Shown piece after piece: positions 1 through 8,988 of a stretch of 64,000 bases of DNA. Under the pieces are notes generated by a model. The model was not told the origin of the DNA. It ran no database searches and saw nothing but the letters and a program-made list of their open reading frames with translations. Origin of the DNA: UM-FILTER-49-7 sp964599895 (GTDB taxonomy: Bacteria > Acidobacteriota > Holophagae > Thermotomaculales > Thermotomaculaceae). The stretch covers positions 17,756 to 81,755 of the forward strand of contig CAZRHT010000004.1 of assembly GCA_964599895.1 (NCBI GenBank). The letters run 5' to 3'. Positions within the stretch are counted from its first letter, which is position 1. Each line of letters begins with the position of its first letter. A program made the translations under genes and the position numbers.

Positions 1-518
1 AATCAGTGAAACCAGAAAAATCGCGGCGAAATTGACACCGATCGTATAGGGGACCTGGGTATCCGTCATGGTGTGGGCACCCATCAATGGGATGACAGCA
101 AGATACTCTAAGATCAGAAGAAGTGAGAAAAGCGCGATTACAATCGCTGCCAGCAGATGAAGACTCTCCCTCTTCAGGTAAAATCCTCCGAATACAACCA
201 GGACCAAGTAGAGAAATTGGAACTGGCTGTCCTGGCTCCCCGTAAGATAAACCACCCAGGTAATGAATGCAGCATCTGTCATAAGAAGTATCAGGTAGTT
301 TCTCCGAATTCCGGAAACAAAGCAGAGAACCATTATCGAAATATAGAACAGAAAAAGAACCACAATCCGCGAAAAATTCGCCAGGTCCGGCTCAAAAACC
401 TTTAAAAGTGAAATAATAACCAGAATCAACAGGGCTGTCAAAGACCGGGACAGAAAAAAACGCAATCCCGAAACTTCGTCTCCAAAAGGCAGCTTATTCT
501 TCTCTGTGCCAGACATTG
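1..518 (-). CDS. pilS: PilS-type sensor histidine kinase, N-terminal membrane part (cut by window edge)
   Basis: Only the first 172 codons are visible; the rest lies beyond the left edge. The peptide starts MSGTEKNKLPFGDEV and is strongly hydrophobic, with about five to six membrane segments between residues 25 and 172. A GSQDSQF loop (93-99) followed by LYLVLVVFGGFYL resembles the SPFxxLYxxxI stretch of PilS membrane domains. In the PilS family this membrane bundle senses pilin or envelope state, and a cytoplasmic kinase phosphorylates the sigma-54 activator PilR. The position directly after pilB-pilT-pilC, 58 bases downstream of pilC, supports the name; pilR would be expected next, outside the window. 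The kinase domain cannot be checked here. Confidence 0.8.
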
Positions 519-576
519 CTCAATTACCTGTTTTCCTATTCCCTTTCAGGCGGGAATGTCCAACTTGCAAGAAAAT

Positions 577-1779
577 CTACTTCACCAGAGTAATGATCTT
601 GAATATAGGCAGATACATGGACACAACGATTCCGCCAACCAGACCTCCAAGAAACATGATCATAACCGGTTCCATAAGGGACATCAGGCTAGCCACCGCA
701 GTATCAACCTCGTCCTCATAGAAATCTGCAATTTTGGAAAGCATGGTGTCCAGGGCGCCGGTGGACTCCCCGACAGTGACCATCTGCGTAACCATCGGTG
801 GAAATGCCCCTGAGTCCTTGAGGGGGTCTGATATTGTCTTTCCTTCTTCAACAGACTTTCGTGTAGAGAGAACAGCATCCTCAATAATGGCATTGCCCGA
901 AGTCTTTGCGGTAATGTACAGGCCTTCCAGGATAGGAACACCGGAGGACACCAGCGTGGAAAGGGTTCGGCTGAACCGGGCCACCGCAATCTTTCGCAAG
1001 ATAGTGCCAAGGATCGGCGCCTTCAACAGTAGTCCATCAATCATGTGCCGTCCACCGTTTGTTTTATAATATTGACGAACACCTATTACTGCGACCACAA
1101 TGAAAACGATCAAAAGCCAACCGAATGAGACCATGAAGTTGGATAACGCCACAACTATTCGGGTTGGGAGAGGCAATTCCGCACCCATGCTCCTGAACAT
1201 GCCGGCAAAGGCCGGAATAACCTTCCAGAGAATAATCGCCACAATGAGAATGGCAAAAGTAAAAACCGTGGTGGGATACACCATGGCAGATTTGAAAGCC
1301 GCTTTCAGTTTGTAAGCCTTTTCAATGTAGATTGAGAGCCGTTGCATGATGATATCCAGAATACCACCGGCTTCGCCTGCCGCAATCATGTTGACATAGA
1401 GGTTGTCAAATGCTTTCGGGTGTTTTTCCATAGAATCTGCCAATGTCATGCCGGTTTCCACATCCCCCCGTATTTCAAAAAGCGTCTTCTGGAAGAAATT
1501 GTTTTCCTGCTGAGATGCCAACGCTTCCAGACACTGGACGAGGGGAAGACCTGCGTCAATCATAACGGAAAACTGCTTGGTAAAAATGGCCAGGTCCTTC
1601 ACTGAGACGCTGCCACCAAAGGAAATTTTGGAAAGCCCGGTAGCTTCCTTTTCCTTGATCGCAGTGACCACAATGTTCTGCTTTCTCAGAAGAGCGATGG
1701 CTTCCTCACGATGCATCGCCTTGATCTCTCCAGTTCGGGCTTCACCGGATCGCGTTCTCCCTGTATATTCAAAAAGCAT
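577..1779 (-). CDS. pilC: Type IV pilus inner-membrane platform protein PilC
   Basis: This 400-residue protein has the usual length and architecture of the T2SSF family. An N-terminal cytoplasmic region begins MLFEYTGRTRSGE, followed by two homologous T2SSF repeats (about 68-190 and 271-390) with membrane segments near 168-190, 212-238 and 373-395. PilC is the inner-membrane platform through which the PilB and PilT motors add or remove pilin subunits. It lies 14 bases after pilT and has a strong ribosome binding site (AGGAGGGATGT before ATG). Recognition is firm from sequence and operon order. Confidence 0.95.
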   Translation of the reverse strand: MLFEYTGRTRSGEARTGEIKAMHREEAIALLRKQNIVVTAIKEKEATGLSKISFGGSVSVKDLAIFTKQFSVMIDAGLPLVQCLEALASQQENNFFQKTLFEIRGDVETGMTLADSMEKHPKAFDNLYVNMIAAGEAGGILDIIMQRLSIYIEKAYKLKAAFKSAMVYPTTVFTFAILIVAIILWKVIPAFAGMFRSMGAELPLPTRIVVALSNFMVSFGWLLIVFIVVAVIGVRQYYKTNGGRHMIDGLLLKAPILGTILRKIAVARFSRTLSTLVSSGVPILEGLYITAKTSGNAIIEDAVLSTRKSVEEGKTISDPLKDSGAFPPMVTQMVTVGESTGALDTMLSKIADFYEDEVDTAVASLMSLMEPVMIMFLGGLVGGIVVSMYLPIFKIITLVK

Positions 1780-1793
1780 ACATCCCTCCTGAC

Positions 1794-2927
1794 CTATGTA
1801 TATTTAATCTTTGGATTTCGATTCGGCCGCTCTGGCGCCGGTTTCATGTCCACAGCCCCTACCCCCCGATTCATCATGTCAAGCAGTTCTTCCTTATTGG
1901 AAGATCGGGCAACTGCAATTTCCCTCGTTATTTTCCCCTGAAAATACAGGCTCGCCAGCGATTGGTTGAACGTCAACATGCCATGCTTCAGCTGGCCAGT
2001 TTGCATCGTCGCATAAATCTGGTGAATCTTGTCTTCCCGAATCAAGTTGCGGACAGCAGCATTTGGAATCAGGACTTCCATTGCCAGACACCTGCCCTTA
2101 CCATTTGCTGTTGGCAGCAAAGACTGGCAGAGCACAGCTTCCAGAACAAAAGAAAGCTGAGTTCGAATCTGCGTTTGCTGATGTGCAGGGAAAATGTCGA
2201 TTACGCGGTTGATGGTCTGCACCGCCGAATTGGTGTGCAGCGTCGCGAAAGTTAAATGGCCGGTTTCCGCTATTGTCAGAGCTGTTTCTACTGTTTCAAG
2301 ATCCCGCATCTCCCCTACCAGCACTACGTCAGGGTCCTGCCTCAGGGCAGCACGCAGCGCCCGGCTGAAGGATTTTGTGTCTGTATGAACCTCCCGCTGG
2401 TTTACGATACATTTCTTGTGGGAATGTAGATATTCAACCGGATCCTCAATGGTGATAATATGTTCACTTCTGTCTGAATTCACTTTGTCAATCATGGATG
2501 CCAGGGTGGTTGACTTTCCGCTGCCTGTGGGCCCCGTTACGAGAATCAGGCCCCTTGGTAAATCACAAAGATGCGAAATGATTCTTGGAACACCAAGCGC
2601 ATCGAAGCTCCGGATTTCGTATGGAATTAGCCTGAATGCGCCGGCGACGGCACCTCTTTGGTAAAAGACATTTGCACGGAAGCGGGCCAGGTTCTTAATT
2701 CCGAAAGAGAAATCAAGTTCCAACTGTTCCTCGAACCGTTGTTTCTGAGAGTCATTCAAGATGGAATAAATCATCTTTTTTGTATCAGTCGGTGTGAAGG
2801 CGGCAAGTTTCAACGGAATCAGCTTTCCATTGAGACGAATCTGGGGAGGAGAATTTGTCGTAATGTGCAAGTCCGTTCCATTCTGCTCAACCATTGTTTT
2901 TAAGAGCTGTGTTAGCGTAACGTCCAT
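1794..2927 (-). CDS. pilT: Type IV pilus retraction ATPase PilT
   Basis: A 377-residue hexameric motor ATPase that depolymerises the pilus for twitching. Visible motifs are the Walker A GPTGSGKST at 132-140, the Asp box around 160-165 (ITIEDPVE), a Walker B stretch ending VVLVGEMRD near 201-209, the His box ATLHTNS, and a PilT-type AVRNLIRED (AIRNL motif) near the C terminus. The AIRNL-like motif and the lack of the PilB N-terminal and zinc domains separate it from PilB. It follows pilB by 15 bases and has the Shine-Dalgarno GGAGGGGGAG. A PilU-type paralogue is a less likely alternative. Confidence 0.95.
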   Translation of the reverse strand: MDVTLTQLLKTMVEQNGTDLHITTNSPPQIRLNGKLIPLKLAAFTPTDTKKMIYSILNDSQKQRFEEQLELDFSFGIKNLARFRANVFYQRGAVAGAFRLIPYEIRSFDALGVPRIISHLCDLPRGLILVTGPTGSGKSTTLASMIDKVNSDRSEHIITIEDPVEYLHSHKKCIVNQREVHTDTKSFSRALRAALRQDPDVVLVGEMRDLETVETALTIAETGHLTFATLHTNSAVQTINRVIDIFPAHQQTQIRTQLSFVLEAVLCQSLLPTANGKGRCLAMEVLIPNAAVRNLIREDKIHQIYATMQTGQLKHGMLTFNQSLASLYFQGKITREIAVARSSNKEELLDMMNRGVGAVDMKPAPERPNRNPKIKYT

Positions 2928-2942
2928 ATTCTCCCCCTCCGT

Positions 2943-4670
2943 CTAGAGGACGGTCTCTCGCAAAACTTCTTCAATACTGGTCTGACCATTCATGATCTTG
3001 ATCAAGCCGCTTCGACGCAGGGTAATCATTCCGTCTTTCGTTGCCTGACGTCGCAAATCCATTGCAGTCGCGCCACTCAAGATCAGTTCTCTCATCTCGT
3101 CTGTAATCTGCATGACCTCGTACAAACCTACTCTACCCTTGTAGCCGGTTCCACTGCACCGATCACATCCACTGCCCTTAGACACATTGACCTTATCAAT
3201 TTCATCTTCATTATACCCGATTCTCAGCAAAGTTTTCTTAGGAATTTTCACTTCTTCTTTACATTGGGTACAAACCCGACGTACCAGCCGCTGGGCACAG
3301 ATGAGGTTAACTGAAGTGGCCACAAGAAATGGCTCGATTCCCATATTCATCAAACGGCTGATTGTACTTGGCGCATCGTTGGTATGAAGAGTGGACAATA
3401 CAAGGTGACCGGTAAGAGCAGCCTTGATCGCAATTTCGGCAGTCTCAAAATCACGGATCTCACCCACGAGGACAATGTTCGGATCCTGGCGTAGAAAAGA
3501 CCGCAGCGCAGCGGCAAAAGTTAATCCGATTTCTTCCCGAACATTTACCTGGTTGATTCCTCGCAGATTGAATTCCACCGGGTCTTCCGCAGTCATGATA
3601 TTTGTCTCCGGCTTATTAAGTAAACTGATGGACGAATATAATGTGTTGGTTTTGCCGCTTCCCGTGGGCCCGGTAACCAGCACCATCCCATAGGGCTTGG
3701 TTACTTCCATTTGAAAATTTTCCAGACTCTCCGGTTCAAATCCCAGCTTCGTCATATCCAGCATGAGCATGTCCGAATCCAGAATTCTCATTACGATCTT
3801 TTCCCCAAACAAAGTGGGAAGAACAGAAACACGAAAATCCAACTCTTTACGTTTGCTCTCGATTTTCATCTTGAGTTTGATTCGGCCATCCTGTGGCAAT
3901 CGTTTTTCTGCAATATCCAGTTTCGACATAATCTTTATTCTGGAACAAATTGCGTCCCGCATTTTCAGCGGAGGTTTCATGATCTCGTGGAGAATACCAT
4001 CGATTCTGAACCGAATTCTCAATTCCTTCTCATAGGGTTCTACGTGAATATCGCTGGCGCCCCTTCGTACAGCATCTGTCAGAATTGAATTGACCAGCCG
4101 GACAACTGGTGCTTCCACGCTTGAGGCCTCAAGGCTCTCGATATCCAGTTCATCATCATCTTCAATAACCTCAAGCTCTTCCTCATCAATTTCCGCAAGG
4201 TCTTCCATTACCTTGCGTAACTCCATGGCTGCTTCAGTCTCGTAGTATTTCTCAATCGCTTTTCGGATGGAATACTCGGAGGCCACGACCGGCTCAATGT
4301 TCAGGTTTGTAATGAATTTCAGGTCGTCCAGGGCATATATATTAGTGGGGTCCGCAATAGCTACCGTGAGGGTAGAACCGGTCCGGCTAAGTGGAATAAT
4401 CGAGTAACGTTGGGCCACATCCACCGGTATTCGTTTGATTACATCCTCGCTGATCTCAAAGTGATCCAGGTTAACGGCCGGAATCCCGTACTGACGACTG
4501 AGGAAACTGGTAACCTCTTCGTCACTGATAAAGCCCAGTTTCGTCAAAATATAACCCAGCCGCCCACCTTCGGACTTCTGCACACCAAGAGCCTCTTCCA
4601 GTTGTTTTTTCTGGATTAATCCTGCGTCCAATAACATATCACCAAGTTTCATTACCATCGGTTTTGGCAC
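2943..4670 (-). CDS. pilB: Type IV pilus extension ATPase PilB
   Basis: A 575-residue secretion ATPase that drives pilus extension. The N-terminal MshEN-type region (about 5-150) includes an RLGYIL-type repeat that in relatives binds c-di-GMP. An acidic linker near 155-183 follows, then the ATPase with Walker A GPTGSGKTN (333-341), Walker B near 396-407 and a zinc-binding tetracysteine C467/C470/C502/C505. The GTG start is chosen because AAGGAA sits about 5 bases before it; ATG codons 5 and 7 are too far from that site. It is the first gene of pilBTCS. Two PilZ proteins and an HD-GYP protein in the same window fit c-di-GMP control of the motor. Confidence 0.95.
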   Translation of the reverse strand: MPKPMVMKLGDMLLDAGLIQKKQLEEALGVQKSEGGRLGYILTKLGFISDEEVTSFLSRQYGIPAVNLDHFEISEDVIKRIPVDVAQRYSIIPLSRTGSTLTVAIADPTNIYALDDLKFITNLNIEPVVASEYSIRKAIEKYYETEAAMELRKVMEDLAEIDEEELEVIEDDDELDIESLEASSVEAPVVRLVNSILTDAVRRGASDIHVEPYEKELRIRFRIDGILHEIMKPPLKMRDAICSRIKIMSKLDIAEKRLPQDGRIKLKMKIESKRKELDFRVSVLPTLFGEKIVMRILDSDMLMLDMTKLGFEPESLENFQMEVTKPYGMVLVTGPTGSGKTNTLYSSISLLNKPETNIMTAEDPVEFNLRGINQVNVREEIGLTFAAALRSFLRQDPNIVLVGEIRDFETAEIAIKAALTGHLVLSTLHTNDAPSTISRLMNMGIEPFLVATSVNLICAQRLVRRVCTQCKEEVKIPKKTLLRIGYNEDEIDKVNVSKGSGCDRCSGTGYKGRVGLYEVMQITDEMRELILSGATAMDLRRQATKDGMITLRRSGLIKIMNGQTSIEEVLRETVL

Positions 4671-4693
4671 CTGCTTTCCTTTTATTTATAAAC

Positions 4694-4722
4694 AGCTTAA
4701 AAAAGCAAACAAGAAATGTCAA
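4694..4722 (-). promoter_or_regulatory. Sigma-70-type promoter of pilBTCS
   Basis: Read on the minus strand, TTGACA (4722-4717) and TAAGCT (4699-4694) are separated by 17 bases, about 24 bases before the pilB GTG. A perfect -35 and AT-rich surroundings make it the best candidate start of the pilus operon. No sigma-54 motif is seen directly upstream of pilB. Confidence 0.6.
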
Positions 4723-4820
4723 CCTCTTTATTTGAGACAAAATACCAAAGCGCCAACAAAATGATCTTTCATCAGTCACTCAGAAAAGAAAATACAAAAT
4801 TTAGCACTTTCAGGGAGGAG

Positions 4821-6002
4821 TTAATTTTTTTCTTTTCTTCCAGGTTCAAACGCAGGAATCCCTGTAATGTAATGGCCCAGAACCAGAGTGTGAATATCTT
4901 GTGTACCTTCGTAGGTTTTGACCGACTCCAGATTACACATGTGACGGAAAACCGGATACTCTAAGGAAATACCATTGGCTCCCAGAATATCGCGAGCCTC
5001 CCGGGCAACATCCAGTGCCATGCTCACGTTATTCATTTTCAACATTGATATCTGATAATGCTCCGCCTGGCTTTTATCCTTCAACCTGCCGATCTGGAGC
5101 GCCAGAAGCTGTCCCTTGGTGATCTCAGTCAGCATTTTCGCCAGCTTAGCCTGCACAAGTTGAAACCGGCCAATGGGAACGTCAAATTGAATCCGCGATT
5201 TTGCATACTCCACGGCCGTGTTGTAACAATCCATCGCAGCCCCCAGGGCGCCCCATCCGATACCATATCGTGCCTGTGTCAAGCACATCAGCGGGGACTT
5301 CAGCCCCAATGCTCCGGGCAGACAATTCTCATCGGGAACCTCAACATCCTCTAAAACAAGTTCGGACGTAACAGAAGCACGCAGGCTCATTTTATGTTTT
5401 ATTTCAGGCGCCGAGAAGCCCTTCATTCCTTTTTCCACAAGGAATCCCCGAATTCCTTCTTCGGTTGCAGCCCATACCACCGCGACGTCCGCAATTGATC
5501 CGTTGGTAATCCACATTTTTGTGCCATTGAGTACCCAGTGATTCCCTGACTTAACCGCCCGAGTTCTCATTCCACCGGGATTAGACCCGTAATCGGGCTC
5601 AGTCAACCCGAAACAGCCGATGCTTTCACCAAGGACCAGCTTTGGAAGGAATCGCGCCTTCTGCTCATCAGAACCGAAGGCATGGATTGGAAAGATGACC
5701 AGCGAACTCTGAACTGAGGCAAAACTCCGGATACCGCTGTCTCCCCTTTCCAGTTCCTGATTAATCAACCCGTAAGCAACATTGGATAGGCCCGCACCCC
5801 CGTATTCATGGAGCGTGGAACCAAGGAGCCCCAGTTCACCCATTTCCCTCACCAGATGGATGGGGAAAGCGCCCTCCTCAAAATGAGCGGCTATGTCTGG
5901 CTTTATTCGGTCTCGAACAAATGCATGCACCGTATCGTAGACCATTTTCTCTTCAGGATCGAGCAAGTGCTCCATCCGGGCAAAATCCACAAACTCTATC
6001 AT
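4821..6002 (-). CDS. gcdH: Acyl-CoA dehydrogenase, glutaryl-CoA dehydrogenase type
   Basis: A 393-residue FAD enzyme of the acyl-CoA dehydrogenase fold. The catalytic base is Glu365 in TYEGTQDIH. GIRSFASVQSSLV (R92) and GCFGLTEPDYGSNP closely match the substrate and flavin motifs of glutaryl-CoA dehydrogenases, where this Arg contacts the glutaryl carboxylate. It would oxidise and decarboxylate glutaryl-CoA to crotonyl-CoA in Lys/Trp or aromatic degradation and pass electrons to ETF. A non-decarboxylating variant cannot be excluded. Start ATG has CAGGAG 7 bases upstream. It lies 22 bases after bamD, so it may be cotranscribed with unrelated functions. Confidence 0.85.
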   Translation of the reverse strand: MIEFVDFARMEHLLDPEEKMVYDTVHAFVRDRIKPDIAAHFEEGAFPIHLVREMGELGLLGSTLHEYGGAGLSNVAYGLINQELERGDSGIRSFASVQSSLVIFPIHAFGSDEQKARFLPKLVLGESIGCFGLTEPDYGSNPGGMRTRAVKSGNHWVLNGTKMWITNGSIADVAVVWAATEEGIRGFLVEKGMKGFSAPEIKHKMSLRASVTSELVLEDVEVPDENCLPGALGLKSPLMCLTQARYGIGWGALGAAMDCYNTAVEYAKSRIQFDVPIGRFQLVQAKLAKMLTEITKGQLLALQIGRLKDKSQAEHYQISMLKMNNVSMALDVAREARDILGANGISLEYPVFRHMCNLESVKTYEGTQDIHTLVLGHYITGIPAFEPGRKEKN

Positions 6003-6024
6003 TTTTTTTCTCCTGAAACCACCG

Positions 6025-6918
6025 TCACTTGCCGGCAGGGTCCTTCTTTTCTGTCTCCCCCGGCTTTTTACTTGGCTTTCGTTTGATATTGTGTTCTTTC
6101 AGAAATTTATCAATTTTTTCCTTTTTTTCTCTCTCCAGCTTACCGCTTTCAATATCGGCCAGCTCCGCGGTTACCTGGTCATGATACAGCGTCTTAGGAA
6201 ACTCTTTCAGCAACAGTCGATAATATCGCGCCGCCTTGTCGTATCTGGTCATTTCAAATTGAGACCGTCCATAATAATAGTACGTTTCCTCTTTTTCCTG
6301 ATCATTGAGATAGCTGAGATAGTGATCCAGAAGGTATTCGAATCTCCCTGACGAAGCAAGGTAACTGCGAGCTTTATAGTAAAAAACGCCAACATCAAAT
6401 TCATGTTCTGCAAGTCTCTGCCAGCATGCTTTGATTTTTTCCTCGCTGAGCTTGCTGTAGGGAGATAACGGGTATTTCTGGCGAAGTTTTTCAAATGCTT
6501 CAATCGCCTGATGTGAAAATGACTGATCTCTGTCCGGTGTAGAAATCTGGGAGTAATAACACATGCCCACCATATACTGAGCGTAAGGAGCCTCTTCGTT
6601 TCTCGGGAAATACACCAGAAATGATTCATAATCGGCGAGGGCGTCTCCTGCCCCTCTCTCCAGATCAAAGAATTCGGCGTCGGCAATCCCCAGTTTGGCT
6701 TTGGGAAATTCTCTTGAATTTGCCGCATTGTCAATAATCAACTGGAAATACTGTCTGGCCTTTGCATATTTTCCATCAGACAGATATGTCAGACCCTTTT
6801 GATAAACTTGAGCAACAGGTACTTCTTTTCCGCCATTCCAGAGCTTTGAGTCAACTTTCTTTCTACATCCTCCCATAATCAGCAAAAGGGCAAGGAAAAC
6901 CAGCAATAGTCTGCGCAT
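6025..6918 (-). CDS. bamD: Outer-membrane assembly lipoprotein BamD
   Basis: A 297-residue lipoprotein with signal MRRLLLVFLALLLIMGGC (lipid attachment at Cys18). A chain of tetratricopeptide-like helices follows from about residue 40 to 255, and a charged Lys/Glu tail ends the protein. The stretch with RDQSF, AIEAFEKL and YPLSPYS is characteristic of BamD/YfiO. BamD is the essential helical partner of BamA that helps insert beta-barrel proteins into the outer membrane, so its presence implies a double-membrane cell. The start has GAGGTGACAT before ATG. It lies 3 bases after rpe. Confidence 0.88.
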   Translation of the reverse strand: MRRLLLVFLALLLIMGGCRKKVDSKLWNGGKEVPVAQVYQKGLTYLSDGKYAKARQYFQLIIDNAANSREFPKAKLGIADAEFFDLERGAGDALADYESFLVYFPRNEEAPYAQYMVGMCYYSQISTPDRDQSFSHQAIEAFEKLRQKYPLSPYSKLSEEKIKACWQRLAEHEFDVGVFYYKARSYLASSGRFEYLLDHYLSYLNDQEKEETYYYYGRSQFEMTRYDKAARYYRLLLKEFPKTLYHDQVTAELADIESGKLEREKKEKIDKFLKEHNIKRKPSKKPGETEKKDPAGK

Positions 6919-6921
6919 ATG

Positions 6922-7584
6922 TCACCTCGTTCTATTCAAGATCTCTTTTAATTTTCTGAAATTAGTTCCGGGATTCCCGTGGAAAACAGCCGATCCGGCC
7001 ACCATCAGATTGGCTCCGGCTGCTGAAATCTCAGAAACATTTTCCAATGTAAGTCCGCCATCAACGGCAATAATAAATGAAAGGTTTCCGGCTCTACGCA
7101 ATTCATCAAGACGACGAATTTTTTCAAGGCAATATGGTATAAACGACTGGCCTCCAAAACCGGGATTGACAGACATAAGCAATACAGCATCCACAACGGG
7201 TAGCATGTGCTCCAAAAGAGAAAGCGGCGATGCCGGATTCAGCACCACTCCTGCCCGGATTCCTTTCTGCTGGATCTGACTCACAAGCCTGTCCAGGTGA
7301 TGTGCTGCTTCTACGTGAACATAAATAATCTCAGGAGAGGTTCCCGCAAACACGTCAAGATAATCACCAGGATTTTCTATCATCAGGTGGACATCCATTC
7401 TTACTGCTGGGACTGCCCGCTTCACGGCATCACACACCAGAGGGCCAATTGTAATATTAGGAACAAAATGTCCGTCCATGACATCCACATGCACATATTC
7501 CATTCCCTCAGACAATAGAAGCTCCAACTGCTCTCCCAGGCGCGTAAAGTCAGCCGAAAGAATCGATGGCGAAATCACTTTCAA
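6922..7584 (-). CDS. rpe: Ribulose-phosphate 3-epimerase
   Basis: A 220-residue TIM-barrel enzyme interconverting ribulose 5-phosphate and xylulose 5-phosphate in the pentose phosphate pathway. Family motifs are clear: SPSILSADF at the N terminus, HVDVMDGHFVPN with metal-binding His and Asp, DVHLMIENP, VNPGFGGQSF and the C-terminal VDGGLTLEN. The start codon is TTG, 4-5 bases after GGGAGG; it overlaps the stop of the upstream PASTA gene by four bases (TTGA), indicating translational coupling. Confidence 0.96.
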   Translation of the reverse strand: MKVISPSILSADFTRLGEQLELLLSEGMEYVHVDVMDGHFVPNITIGPLVCDAVKRAVPAVRMDVHLMIENPGDYLDVFAGTSPEIIYVHVEAAHHLDRLVSQIQQKGIRAGVVLNPASPLSLLEHMLPVVDAVLLMSVNPGFGGQSFIPYCLEKIRRLDELRRAGNLSFIIAVDGGLTLENVSEISAAGANLMVAGSAVFHGNPGTNFRKLKEILNRTR

Positions 7585-8309
7585 AATGCCTCCCTTTCAA
7601 CCACCTGCAGCGTCACAGTCTGCTCGGTTAAAGCTTTGAAACCAGGAAGAGGATACTGATCCTGAACAAAAAGCACATTTTCATCCTCAATCTGGTTTGC
7701 GAAGGTTTTAACTACAAATCGAATTCCCTGATGTGTCAGCTCTTTCTTCACATTAACCAGCAACTGACCCCGGAAATCCGGCATCAGAAACTGACTTGGT
7801 TTTTCGCCGCTACTGACCAGAAGTTTGATTCGATTATCGACAATTCCTGAACTTCCAGGACTTGGAGTCTGAGAAACCACAGTTCCCTGGGGGCGACTGT
7901 CATAGACTCTGGCCACGCTTGTTAAGCGCAATTGGTACTTGCTGATCATTTCAGCTGCGTTGGAAAGCGTCAGGCCTGTAAGGTCCGGGATGACTTCCCG
8001 TTTGGAACCCCGGCTCAGCACAAGATCAACAACTCTGGCAGGTTTCACCAGGCTGCCCGCCGCGGGGTCCTGGATCGCAATCGCGCCCATCCTCACAAAA
8101 TCCGAATAAACCGTTCGCCTATCCCCCGTTGTTCCATGGAGGCCCACCTCTTCCAGTCGTCGCTCCGCTACAGACATCGGTACACCCGTCACGTCCGGAA
8201 CGGTCACAACTCCGCCTCGTACCGCAGAAACCAATGTAAACCAAAGGCCTGCGGTAAATACGAGACCCGCTACTGCAACAAGACCTGCGACAATCAATAC
8301 CTTTTTCAT
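7581..8309 (-). CDS. Membrane-anchored protein with three PASTA domains
   Basis: The 242-residue protein starts MKKVLIVAGLVAVAGL with one membrane anchor (about 3-27). Three PASTA repeats follow, each opening with a VPDVTG/IPDLTG/MPDFRG-like motif near residues 37, 106 and 177. PASTA domains bind peptidoglycan fragments and usually occur in Ser/Thr kinases or penicillin-binding proteins; here there is no kinase or transpeptidase domain, so it is a stand-alone envelope PASTA protein. The ATG is preferred to an upstream TTG because the anchor then lies at the very N terminus. It has no Shine-Dalgarno, and a promoter ends only 9 bases upstream. Confidence 0.8.
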   Translation of the reverse strand: MKKVLIVAGLVAVAGLVFTAGLWFTLVSAVRGGVVTVPDVTGVPMSVAERRLEEVGLHGTTGDRRTVYSDFVRMGAIAIQDPAAGSLVKPARVVDLVLSRGSKREVIPDLTGLTLSNAAEMISKYQLRLTSVARVYDSRPQGTVVSQTPSPGSSGIVDNRIKLLVSSGEKPSQFLMPDFRGQLLVNVKKELTHQGIRFVVKTFANQIEDENVLFVQDQYPLPGFKALTEQTVTLQVVEREAF

Positions 8310-8318
8310 ATCTCGAGA

Positions 8319-8347
8319 AGTATACCCGAAAACGACGCTCAAGTAAA
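8319..8347 (-). promoter_or_regulatory. Promoter of the PASTA-rpe-bamD-gcdH run, predicting a leaderless mRNA
   Basis: On the minus strand TTTACT (8347-8342) and TATACT (8324-8319) are separated by 17 bases. Transcription would begin near 8312, about 3 bases before the ATG at 8309. No Shine-Dalgarno is present, which agrees with a leaderless message. Confidence 0.55.
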
Positions 8348-8442
8348 TTCACAAGCGTAGAACGGAGAAGGTTGAGCAAAGACAGAAAACAGGCAACTCC
8401 CTGTCCTTATTCGTATCAACTGTGCAAACACGTCGTCATGGA

Positions 8443-8471
8443 TTTACAAGACAAAAGTGCTGTGCTATATT
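8443..8471 (+). promoter_or_regulatory. Sigma-70-type promoter of the 8491 lipoprotein gene
   Basis: TTTACA (8443-8448) and TATATT (8466-8471) are separated by 17 bases. They are followed by the ribosome binding site GGAGGTGA (8481-8488) and a GTG start at 8491. Confidence 0.65.
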
Positions 8472-8490
8472 TCCAGTACTGGAGGTGACC

Positions 8491-8982
8491 GTGAAAAAAC
8501 ATATCCTGCTGATGTTATTTATTGCCGTTCTTTCCGCGACAGCCTGTGGACCGATGAAGGTCAATGAAATGCAAAAGATCGGCGTAAAAAACCACACCCT
8601 GGTCATATACTTTTCGCGAAAGATGAAACATCCGTTTGAACTCTCTATTGACGGTACCAAGGTTCCGGTAGCCGCACCCGGCACTGGACGGCTCCTTCAA
8701 ATACACAACATAAAACCGGGGAAACATCACATCCGTATCGTTTCCAACTGGTATATCTTCAGCCAGCCTGTCCGTGATATTTCCTACACACCTGACAAGG
8801 ACGAGACTGCAATTGTATTCTCCGCTCTCAAGTATTCCGAAAGCACCCGACCCGTTCAAGAGAAAGATACGCCTGGGATGTTGAAAAGAATACTGAACGC
8901 CATGATTTTCTGGAAAGGTAAAGAAACAGCAACCGAGACGAAAATCGATACCAAGAAAATTTATGGAGAGTTTACCGACTGA
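8491..8982 (+). CDS. Predicted lipoprotein of unknown function
   Basis: A 163-residue protein with lipoprotein signal MKKHILLMLFIAVLSATAC (lipidated Cys19). A short region follows that is probably a beta-sandwich, with a GKHHIRIVSNW motif typical of carbohydrate-binding or PEGA-like repeats, and then a charged C-terminal tail. I do not recognise a specific family. The GTG start is fixed by GGAGGTGA three bases upstream and a good promoter just before it. The gene stands alone on the plus strand between two minus operons and ends 6 bases from the pilZ stop (convergent). Confidence 0.75.
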   Translation: MKKHILLMLFIAVLSATACGPMKVNEMQKIGVKNHTLVIYFSRKMKHPFELSIDGTKVPVAAPGTGRLLQIHNIKPGKHHIRIVSNWYIFSQPVRDISYTPDKDETAIVFSALKYSESTRPVQEKDTPGMLKRILNAMIFWKGKETATETKIDTKKIYGEFTD

Positions 8983-8988
8983 GTGTGG

